Of a DNA stretch of 64,000 nucleotides, positions 57,518 to 64,000 are shown piece by piece (the first letter of the stretch is position 1; each line of letters opens with the position of its first letter). Both the position numbers and the translations under genes were made by a program. The stretch is from JASBTN01 sp965228805. Lineage in GTDB: Bacteria; Pseudomonadota; Alphaproteobacteria; Rhodobacterales; Rhodobacteraceae. The stretch lies in assembly GCF_965228805.1 (NCBI RefSeq), contig NZ_CBDDIE010000003.1, positions 1,612,001 through 1,676,000 on the forward strand, read 5' to 3'. The notes beneath the pieces are model-generated. The model saw nothing but the letters and a program-made list of their open reading frames with translations, searched no databases and had not been told where the DNA came from.

Positions 57518-57853
57518 ATGACCGATACCCTGCCGCCTTGCCCCGCCTGTGCCTCCGCCTTTACCTATGAGATGGACGCGCTCTTGGTCTGTCCCGAATG
57601 TGGGCATGAGTGGTCTGCCCAGGACGCGGGCGACACCGGGCCTGAGATACGCGACAGTGTGGGTAATCTGCTGGCGGATGGGGATACCGTGACCGTGATC
57701 AAGGACCTGAAGGTCAAGGGCTCGTCCTCCACGGTCAAGGTCGGTACCAAGGTGCGCGGCATCCGCCTGGTCGATGGCGACCACGACATCGACTGCAAGA
57801 TCCCGGGGATCGGCAAGATGGGTCTGAAGTCGCAGTTCGTGAAGAAGGTCTAG
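57518..57853 (+). CDS. yjdM: zinc-ribbon protein YjdM (PhnA family)
   Basis: A 111-aa YjdM/PhnA-type protein. The N-terminal zinc ribbon is CPACASAFTYEMDALLVCPECG; the C-terminal domain starts about residue 45 with GDTVTVIKDLKVKGSS and ends GLKSQFVKKV. Despite the historical name (phosphonate utilisation) its role is unknown. ATG 57518 gives the standard length; an in-frame ATG at 57425 would add 31 unrelated residues. Confidence 0.88.
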   Translation: MTDTLPPCPACASAFTYEMDALLVCPECGHEWSAQDAGDTGPEIRDSVGNLLADGDTVTVIKDLKVKGSSSTVKVGTKVRGIRLVDGDHDIDCKIPGIGKMGLKSQFVKKV

Positions 57854-57871
57854 GCCCGGATACCCGCCCGT

Positions 57872-58264
57872 TCAGCCGCCGATCAGGCGGCGCAGGAAGG
57901 ATTTGGGCTTCTCGGAGGGCGCGGCCTCCGGCTGAACGGCGTCGGCTTTCGGGGCATAGTCCTTCGGGCGGTCTGACGAGCTGTCCTGCCCAGTGTCTTG
58001 CAGGTGCGGCGGTTGCCGCAGCCAGGAGCTTGCCAGCGCGGACGGGGATTGGGTTTTCTCCGGGTCCGCCGCCGGGGGAGCGGTCGGGCGCACGGGTTCT
58101 GAGCTGGGCTCTTCGGGCAGATCGGTGGGGGCGACAGTCGGATCCTCACCCGCGACCATGGCTGCGGCTTCCTCTTCCAGAAGCTCCTTGATGGTCCTCT
58201 TCGTAAAAGCCGTCGACTCGCGACCGGACACGCCCTTGATTGGCTGAAGGCGTCCGTATTCCAT
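57872..58264 (-). CDS. hypothetical Pro/Glu/Ser-rich protein
   Basis: A 130-aa protein, MEYGRLQPIKGVSGRES at the start, with a low-complexity disordered middle (PEEPSSEPVRPTAPPAADPE) and a basic C-terminal SFLRRLIGG. GGGAGGG lies about 7 nt before ATG 58264. No domain recognised. Convergent with yjdM. Confidence 0.6.
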   Translation of the reverse strand: MEYGRLQPIKGVSGRESTAFTKRTIKELLEEEAAAMVAGEDPTVAPTDLPEEPSSEPVRPTAPPAADPEKTQSPSALASSWLRQPPHLQDTGQDSSSDRPKDYAPKADAVQPEAAPSEKPKSFLRRLIGG

Positions 58265-58642
58265 GTTTCGTCCCTCCCAAACTTGAGAACGTACCAAAAA
58301 TGCGCCCCACCACTGGGCATGACCCTCAGCCTGCTCTGGAACTAAGGCGGTTTTGTGGAAAGGATATGGAAAATTGGAGCGATCCGGGGAAGGGGCATCA
58401 CTCCTGAGCCTGCGTCCAGCGCCAAGGAAATAGGACAGTTCCTATAGACACGCCCCCCCATCCCTGTTACATCCCGCCAGTCGCTTGGCCCCGGATTCGT
58501 TCCGGGGCCTGTGACGTTTTGGAATTCGGGCACCTTCGGGGGCCTATACTCTGGTCACCTGCGAACCTGCAGGGGGCTTAACATAGGGCGGGGATGCCGG
58601 GAAAACTCGGTGGTCCGCTCGCTACAACGGAAGACAGAAAGC
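58265..58642 (+). promoter_or_regulatory. gap upstream of rplB with candidate promoter
   Basis: 378 nt without a gene. GGCCCCGGA (58487-58495) / TCCGGGGCC (58501-58509) is a 9-bp hairpin. TATACT at 58545-58550 is a good -10, but the best -35 (TTGGAA, 58519-58524) gives a 20-nt spacer, so the promoter is uncertain. rplB needs its own promoter here because a terminator and foreign genes cut it off from rplW. Confidence 0.5.
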
Positions 58643-59485
58643 ATGGCACTCAAGTCGTACAAACCGACGACGCCGGGCCAGCGTGGGCTGGTTCTGATCG
58701 ACCGTTCGGAGCTGTATAAAGGACGTCCGGTCAAATCCCTTACCCAGGGTCTGACCAAATCGGGCGGCCGGAACAACACCGGACGGATCACGATGCGCCG
58801 CCGCGGCGGCGGGGCGAAGCGTCTCTATCGTATCGTCGATTTCAAACGGAACAAGTTTGATGTCGCAGCCACCGTGGAACGGATCGAATACGACCCCAAC
58901 CGCACCGCCTTCATCGCACTGGTCAAGTACGAAGACGGCGAGCAGGCCTATATCCTGGCCCCGCAGCGCCTGGCCGTCGGTGACACCGTCGTCGCCTCGG
59001 AAAAGGCCGACATCAAGCCCGGCAACGCGATGCCCTTCTCGGGCATGCCGATCGGCACCATCATTCACAACATCGAGCTGAAGCCCGGTAAAGGCGGCCA
59101 GATCGCCCGTGCCGCTGGCACCTACGCCCAGTTCGTTGGTCGTGACGGTGGCTACGCCCAGATCCGCCTGAGCTCGGGTGAACTGCGCATGGTGCGTCAG
59201 GAATGCATGGCCACCGTTGGTGCCGTGTCGAACCCCGACAACTCGAACCAGAACCTCGGTAAAGCCGGCCGCAACCGCCACAAGGGCATCCGTCCTTCGG
59301 TGCGTGGTGTGGTCATGAACCCGGTCGATCACCCCCATGGTGGTGGTGAAGGTCGGACCTCGGGTGGTCGTCACCCGGTGACCCCGTGGGGCAAGCCGAC
59401 CAAGGGTGCGCGCACCCGCAACAAGAACAAGGCGTCGTCGAAGCTGATCATCCGCTCGCGTCACGCCAAGAAGAAGGGCCGGTAA
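58643..59485 (+). CDS. rplB: 50S ribosomal protein L2
   Basis: A 280-aa L2: MALKSYKPTTPGQRG start, and near the C-terminus MNPVDHPHGGGEGR with the conserved His of the peptidyl-transferase centre. Now heads a separate block rplB-rpsS-rplV-rpsC-rplP. Confidence 0.97.
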   Translation: MALKSYKPTTPGQRGLVLIDRSELYKGRPVKSLTQGLTKSGGRNNTGRITMRRRGGGAKRLYRIVDFKRNKFDVAATVERIEYDPNRTAFIALVKYEDGEQAYILAPQRLAVGDTVVASEKADIKPGNAMPFSGMPIGTIIHNIELKPGKGGQIARAAGTYAQFVGRDGGYAQIRLSSGELRMVRQECMATVGAVSNPDNSNQNLGKAGRNRHKGIRPSVRGVVMNPVDHPHGGGEGRTSGGRHPVTPWGKPTKGARTRNKNKASSKLIIRSRHAKKKGR

Positions 59486-59488
59486 GAT

Positions 59489-59767
59489 ATGGCACGTTCT
59501 GTCTGGAAAGGCCCTTTTGTTGACGCTTACGTCCTCAAGAAGGCTGAGAAAGTCCGCGAGTCGGGCAAAAACGAGGTCATCAAGATCTGGTCGCGTCGTT
59601 CGACCATTCTGCCCCAGTTCGTGGGCCTGACCTTCGGCGTTTACAACGGGAAAAAGCACATCCCCGTGAACGTCACCGAGGAAATGATCGGTCAGAAATT
59701 CGGTGAGTACTCGCCGACCCGTACCTACTACGGGCACGCTGCCGACAAGAAAGCGAAGCGGAAGTAA
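59489..59767 (+). CDS. rpsS: 30S ribosomal protein S19
   Basis: A 92-aa S19: MARSVWKGPFVDAYVLKKAE, WSRRSTILPQFVGLTFGVYNG. Starts 3 nt after rplB. Confidence 0.97.
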   Translation: MARSVWKGPFVDAYVLKKAEKVRESGKNEVIKIWSRRSTILPQFVGLTFGVYNGKKHIPVNVTEEMIGQKFGEYSPTRTYYGHAADKKAKRK

Positions 59768-59772
59768 GAGCC

Positions 59773-60153
59773 ATGGGTAAGACGAAAAATCCCCGCCGCG
59801 TGGCCGACAACGAAGCAATGGCGAAAACCCGCATGCTTCGCACGTCCCCGCAGAAACTGAACCTGGTCGCTGGCATGATCCGTGGCAAGAAGGTCGAGAC
59901 CGCTCTGAACGATCTGACCTTCTCGAACAAGCGGATCGCGCAGGACGTGAAGAAATGCCTTCAGTCCGCCATCGCCAACGCCGAAAACAACCATAACCTG
60001 GACGTCGACGAGCTGATCGTGGCCGAGGCTTATGTGGGCAAGAACCTGACCATGAAACGCGGTCGTCCGCGCGCTCGTGGCCGGTTCGGCAAGATCATCA
60101 AGCCGTTCTCGGAACTCACCATCAAGGTGCGTCAAGTTGAGGAGCAAGCCTAA
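59773..60153 (+). CDS. rplV: 50S ribosomal protein L22
   Basis: A 126-aa L22; the tunnel-loop region ends MKRGRPRARGRFGKI. Its stop overlaps the rpsC ATG by one base (TAATG). Confidence 0.97.
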   Translation: MGKTKNPRRVADNEAMAKTRMLRTSPQKLNLVAGMIRGKKVETALNDLTFSNKRIAQDVKKCLQSAIANAENNHNLDVDELIVAEAYVGKNLTMKRGRPRARGRFGKIIKPFSELTIKVRQVEEQA

Positions 60154-60860
60154 TGGGTAACAAAGTAAATCCGATTGGCATGCGCCTGCAGGTGAACCGC
60201 ACCTGGGACAGCCGCTGGTACGCCGACACCAAGGATTACGGGGACCTTCTGCTGGAAGACCTGAAAATTCGCGACTTCATTCATGACGAATGCAAGCAGG
60301 CCGGCATCAGCCGTGTGATCATCGAACGTCCGCACAAGAAGTGCCGCGTCACGATCCACACCGCCCGTCCCGGCGTGATCATCGGCAAGAAAGGCGCGGA
60401 CATCGAAGTCCTGCGCAAGAAGATTGCCAAGATCACCGACTCGGAACTGCACCTGAACATCGTCGAAGTCCGCAAGCCGGAACTGGACGCTGCCCTGGTC
60501 GCGGAATCGATCGCTCAGCAGCTGGAACGTCGTGTCGGTTTCCGTCGTGCGATGAAACGTGCGGCTCAGAACGCCATGCGCATGGGTGCCCTGGGTATCC
60601 GGATCAACTGCGCCGGTCGTCTGGGTGGTGCCGAGATCGCCCGTACCGAATGGACCCGCGAAGGTCGTGTGCCCCTGCACACCCTGCGCGCCGACATCGA
60701 TCACTCGCACAAGGAAGCTCTGACCGCCTATGGTATCATCGGCATCAAGGTCTGGATCTTCAAAGGTGAGATCATGGAACATGATCCCGCCGCGCGTGAC
60801 CGTCGTCAGGCTGAGCTCCAAGAAGGTCCCGCGCCCCGTGGCGCCGGCGGCCGTCGTTAA
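60153..60860 (+). CDS. rpsC: 30S ribosomal protein S3
   Basis: A 235-aa S3 with KH-type GVIIGKKGADIEVLR and the C-terminal domain IKVWIFKGEI. Confidence 0.97.
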   Translation: MGNKVNPIGMRLQVNRTWDSRWYADTKDYGDLLLEDLKIRDFIHDECKQAGISRVIIERPHKKCRVTIHTARPGVIIGKKGADIEVLRKKIAKITDSELHLNIVEVRKPELDAALVAESIAQQLERRVGFRRAMKRAAQNAMRMGALGIRINCAGRLGGAEIARTEWTREGRVPLHTLRADIDHSHKEALTAYGIIGIKVWIFKGEIMEHDPAARDRRQAELQEGPAPRGAGGRR

Positions 60861-60874
60861 GGGAGGCATGACAG

Positions 60875-61288
60875 ATGCTGCAACCGAAGCGCACTAAATT
60901 CCGCAAGATGCACAAGGGCCGGATCAAGGGTCTGGCCAAGGGTGGATCGGACCTGAACTTCGGGTCCTATGGTCTGAAAGCCCTGCAGCCCGAGCGCGTC
61001 ACCGCGCGTCAGATCGAAGCTGCCCGTCGTGCAATGACCCGTCACATGAAACGTCAAGGTCGCGTTTGGATCCGGATCTTCCCGGACACCCCCGTGACCT
61101 CGAAACCCACCGAAGTCCGTATGGGTAAAGGTAAGGGTTCGGTCGACTATTGGGCCTGCAAGGTCAAGCCCGGTCGCGTGATGTTCGAAATCGACGGTGT
61201 GAACGACGACGTCGCCCGCGAGGCCCTGCGCCTGGCCGCGATGAAGCTGCCGATCAAATCGCGCATCGTGGTCCGCGAGGACTGGTAA
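60875..61288 (+). CDS. rplP: 50S ribosomal protein L16
   Basis: A 137-aa L16: MLQPKRTKFRKMHKGR start, GKGKGSVDYWACKVKPGRVMFE core. Normally rpmC follows; here the block stops at an AT-rich island. Confidence 0.97.
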   Translation: MLQPKRTKFRKMHKGRIKGLAKGGSDLNFGSYGLKALQPERVTARQIEAARRAMTRHMKRQGRVWIRIFPDTPVTSKPTEVRMGKGKGSVDYWACKVKPGRVMFEIDGVNDDVAREALRLAAMKLPIKSRIVVREDW

Positions 61289-61319
61289 GGTCGAAAACGC
61301 GAATGCGTTTTCTGGCCAG
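61289..61319 (+). other. rplP 3' hairpin of the shared motif
   Basis: GGTC then GAAAACGC (61293-61300), loop GAAT, GCGTTTTC (61305-61312), then TGGCCAG. Matches the start of the tuf 3' UTR motif in its flanks GGTCGAA and TTCTGGCCAG, with a different but still paired stem. Confidence 0.6.
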
Positions 61320-61488
61320 TGCGGTGTCGTCGTCAGGGAATGGGTTTTTGCCAAGTTTTGTTTCAAGTTCAGGCCCTAGTGCCTTCATCTTTTCCAAAAA
61401 ATTCACGAAAGCGAGCTCTAGAGAGAAGTTATGGACTGTGTGAAGTTCTCCAAACGCGCTTTGTGCTTTTTCAAGTTCCGAGGTGTGA
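61320..61488 (-). pseudogene. possible gene fragment truncated by IS remnant
   Basis: The minus strand has an open frame of 56 codons (SELEKAQSAFGELHTVHNF..., LEKMKALGPELETKLGKN) that looks coding in composition and AT-rich. It has no start of its own, ends at the IS remnant on one side and at the rplP 3' hairpin on the other. No family recognised; this may be chance. Confidence 0.3.
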
Positions 61489-61951
61489 TCGCTTACCCTG
61501 CTCGTCTTCATCGACGATGCCACCAGCACGCTCATGGAACTGCGCTTCGTCAGGTCAGAGAGCACCTTCAGCTATTTCGAAGCATTGGAGCGCTATCTGA
61601 CGACGCATGGCCGCCCCGTTGCGTTCTACAGCGACAAACACACGGTCTTTCGCGTGCCAAAACCCAGCGAGCACATGACCGGCATGACCCAGTTCGGACG
61701 TGCTCTGGCAGAACTGCAGATCGAGATTCTCTGCGCCAATACCAGCCAGGCCAAGGGCCGCGTGGAACGTGCGAACCGGACATTACAGGATCGCCTGGTC
61801 AAAGAGCTGCGCATCGCAGGCATCTCGGACATGAAGGCCGCAAATGCCTTCCTCCCTCGCTTCATGGAGCGCTATAACGACAGGTTCGCCAAGCCAGCTG
61901 CCCGTCCGGATAATTTACATCGTGCGTTGAACGTCGCACCGGATCGGCTGA
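61489..61951 (+). mobile_element. ISNCY-type (IS1202-like) transposase remnant
   Basis: The frame reads LLVFIDDATSTLMELRFV, then YSDKHTVFRV and QAKGRVERANRTLQDRLVKELR, the DDE/integrase-core pattern of ISNCY/IS1202-like transposases. All three acidic positions (FIDDAT, YSDK, RVER) survive, but the N-terminal third and the C-terminal tail after about NVAPDRL are missing. No terminal inverted repeats are recognisable. It cannot be active. Confidence 0.82.
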
Positions 61952-62422
61952 GCGGGGAACAATATGGTCAATATCAATCGGGCGAACCTGAGAAGAGATC
62001 CCGCATAGTTGGCACTTTCCACCCGCCAACCTTAGTATTTCATAGCGGACCGACGCACCTGCTTCTGGTGCCCTTTCTCGCGTCTTTTTCTTCTCGATCC
62101 AGTCTATGATTTTTTCGTCGCAAATGGCCAATGCTCGGTCTAGAGCTTGTTGGTTCGTTGGATAGGTTACGAGCCGAAACTTCGAGCCCTTACGCTCATA
62201 CTCCACCATGCCATGCTTTGTCAGAGTGGATTTTGGCCACCGCATTACGATCCGTTCGTAATACTCTTGGACAGAAATGTCATAACCTGCCAAGGCCGTC
62301 GCCAGTTGTGCTTTTGTCCGTACCCCTTTGTTGAGTAGTAGTTCTTTAAGGACAACTGGCTGATAAACATCAGTCATTGACATTCTATCGCATAAGAATT
62401 CAAGCAGTAAATCTTTGGTCAT
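61952..62422 (-). pseudogene. HNH endonuclease gene, 3' end cut by IS remnant
   Basis: About 157 codons from ATG 62422 (ATG 62455 and 62380 are in-frame alternatives). An N-terminal winged-helix-like region (TDVYQPVVLKELLLNKGVR) is followed by a zinc/HNH start: CQLCG then IDIDHIVPRS. The rest of the HNH motif (the N and distal H, second CxxC) is missing; from about codon 157 the sequence is IS DNA. Likely inactive as a nuclease. Confidence 0.7.
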
Positions 62423-62567
62423 GAATGCAACCTGAACCGTTGAGTTTTTTACCATCTGATGTTTAGTGTCTTTGCTTGCCTTGTGCCCGTCACGTTTCTG
62501 TGCCGCCGCAAGTGTGCGCCTCGGCGCTCTCTACTTTGTGCGCAAATCAACATAGGTTTGATGCTTG

Positions 62568-64000
62568 CTAGATCTGAAAGATCCTAAACAATTTTGCCAC
62601 GACATCGCCACGGCGATCTTGAAAACTGTTGATATCCCAAGTTTCGTTCTGTGAAATATCCCTATTTATCGCTAGGTCCGATTGCGCAAACGCTGCTCGC
62701 TTTGCTGCAAACTCTCTATTGGCTACGGCATCGTTCTCTCCTTGGCTCATTATGGTCAAGTTGCCGATTGAGTTTATGAAAGGCCTGAGCTTAGGGTCCA
62801 TGTTAGCTGCGTTTTGTGCCTCTATGTGCTCTAGCGTAACTGTGTTAAAATCCACAACGCGCGTAGGATCCCGACACACAGGTTTCCCCTGGGCACCATC
62901 GTCAAACCAGCGTTTCATGAGCTCCATCATGACAAGTCCATAGCGAATGGCTTTGTTATTATCTTGTCCGTACTCCAATGCATTGAGTCGCTCTCGAAAG
63001 ACATCGTCTCCAGCAAAATCAGAGACTACGGTCGCTAGGTCGTTCCTAAGATCACCGACACTAAACTGATCGGGCGTTTCCCGTATTATTTGGATATGTT
63101 TCTCGAATATTGCGCTGACTGGATAGATAGGTGCTTTGACTACCACACCATGTCGAAACGCAAAACGCTCAACGAGGTCGGCGACCTGCACAAAGTTGCC
63201 GGGGCTTAGCACGGACGCGGCATGAAGCATAGGAAAGCAATATTCTTGACGAAGGACCTTGGTGATAGCTTCAAAGCGCGATTTAAAAACCGGAGTGAAA
63301 CTTGGGTGTTCCGCAACACAAATTTCCCCACCAGCGATCTTTTGAATGGCAACCACGTCTTGCTCTAGTTGTTGAACAGCTTGCAAGATCCCCTTGGCTT
63401 CACCTTCCGTCGCTTTTTCGTCGCTCTGAACGCTTGAAAACAGGACTTCTTCTATCTGGTCGACAGGCTGGTGTCGCTTCCGGTGTATCCCTGTTCGAGA
63501 TGTAAACGCAGCTTCAAGGGCTTCATCAGGTTTCAGGTTTCCGCCTGACAGGACATTATCCCAAGCCTGTTCCATCGACCCGACTTCACCACTACCCAGT
63601 CTGGGCGACGCAAATTCCAGTGTAGACGCTCTTAGAAGGTCACAGTTGGATACAGGCACACCCCGGCTGTTCAGTACTCTGTAGATGTGGTTCGCTTGGC
63701 TACTGGATCCAGCGGATAAATGAACAATGATGAGATCATTCAGGAAAACCGCATATAGTGTTTCCAGAATTCTATGGGCGTCTTGATTGTCCTGAGCCCG
63801 CTCAAAAAGGCTTTGCAGATACTCTACGATTGCAGCGTTTGCCTGCTCTAGCCTATCATGTGAAACCCTTGATGCTTCACGGTCTTGTCCCGTTAATAGG
63901 CGCTCGAAATATGGATCGTCCACTTTGTTGAGCAGAAGCTTTCGGATCGACTTCTGTGACTTGAACTCGATATCACTGGTTCGTTCGAATGTATGAATCA
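62568..64000 (-). CDS. DUF262/DUF1524 protein (GmrSD-like), 5' end outside window
   Basis: The minus frame is open from the right edge (about 477 codons seen). The N-terminal visible part belongs to a DUF262 (ParB-like nuclease/NTPase) region, with HIYRVLNSRGVPVSNCDLLRAS typical. The C-terminal DUF1524 HNH-type motif reads TVTLEHIEAQ, with NSIGNLTIMSQGEN after it. GmrS-GmrD type IV restriction enzymes of this composition cut modified phage DNA. It sits 112 nt upstream of the broken HNH gene on the same strand. AT-rich. Codons extend left of GTG 63923 to the edge, so the start is not in the window. Confidence 0.82.
   Translation of the reverse strand, partial: IHTFERTSDIEFKSQKSIRKLLLNKVDDPYFERLLTGQDREASRVSHDRLEQANAAIVEYLQSLFERAQDNQDAHRILETLYAVFLNDLIIVHLSAGSSSQANHIYRVLNSRGVPVSNCDLLRASTLEFASPRLGSGEVGSMEQAWDNVLSGGNLKPDEALEAAFTSRTGIHRKRHQPVDQIEEVLFSSVQSDEKATEGEAKGILQAVQQLEQDVVAIQKIAGGEICVAEHPSFTPVFKSRFEAITKVLRQEYCFPMLHAASVLSPGNFVQVADLVERFAFRHGVVVKAPIYPVSAIFEKHIQIIRETPDQFSVGDLRNDLATVVSDFAGDDVFRERLNALEYGQDNNKAIRYGLVMMELMKRWFDDGAQGKPVCRDPTRVVDFNTVTLEHIEAQNAANMDPKLRPFINSIGNLTIMSQGENDAVANREFAAKRAAFAQSDLAINRDISQNETWDINSFQDRRGDVVAKLFRIFQI

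Noticed and set aside
61489..61951. Active insertion sequence
   Set aside because: Both ends of the transposase are missing and no terminal repeats were found.

Overview
The window reads as chromosomal DNA of an alphaproteobacterium of the order Rhodobacterales (Roseobacter-like). This rests on the GC-rich codon use, the pckA/chvI-chvG-hprK-rapZ-PTS arrangement, a short P-loop-only HprK, a DUF6473-type protein beside etfBA, and the form of the ribosomal and RNA polymerase genes. There is no rRNA and no CRISPR array. The only tRNA gene I find is tRNA-Trp. No database search was possible, so all names come from reading the sequence and from knowledge of the families.

Layout. 1-6.4 kb: the 5' end of pckA (runs off the left edge) diverges from a tight operon chvI-chvG-hprK-rapZ-EIIA(Man)-ptsH-acyltransferase, which joins envelope two-component signalling to a regulatory PTS. 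6.4-22.9 kb: a chemoreceptor with an NIT sensor domain, 3-hydroxybutyryl-CoA dehydrogenase, etfB-etfA, a corrinoid adenosyltransferase, an SDR enzyme, parC, a DUF898 membrane protein, an M48 metalloprotease, a cytochrome P450 and a lipoprotein. 23.1-62 kb: the translation/transcription region. It is cut into blocks: tuf copy 1; tRNA-Trp; secE-nusG; rplK-rplA; rplJ-rplL-rpoB-rpoC; rpsL-rpsG-fusA-tuf copy 2; rpsJ-rplC-rplD-rplW; rplB-rpsS-rplV-rpsC-rplP. Several blocks begin with a clear sigma70-type promoter with a 17-bp spacer, and several end in a hairpin terminator.

Accessory genes sit at almost every block boundary. They include glycan genes between rplA and rplJ, sulfotransferase/exporter/glycosyltransferase genes between rpoC and rpsL, an AT-rich orphan between tuf2 and rpsJ, and, inside what is normally one S10 operon, an AT-rich two-gene cassette between rplW and rplB. 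That cassette pairs a soluble protein of about 300 aa with a four-helix membrane protein and is the best candidate here for an undescribed defence or toxin system. After rplP the window enters an AT-rich island with an IS remnant, an HNH nuclease gene cut by it, and a DUF262/DUF1524 (GmrSD-like) gene that runs off the right edge.

Other things worth a second look: a three-copy intergenic inverted-repeat element; duplicated tuf genes identical in protein and near-identical through their shared terminator; a hairpin motif just after the stop codons of both tuf genes, rplA and rplP; highly structured leaders before rplJ and rpoB; a methyltransferase gene broken by an apparent one-base deletion; and two divergent genes (YHS-domain and TetR-type) fused head to head by a deletion that removed both 5' ends.
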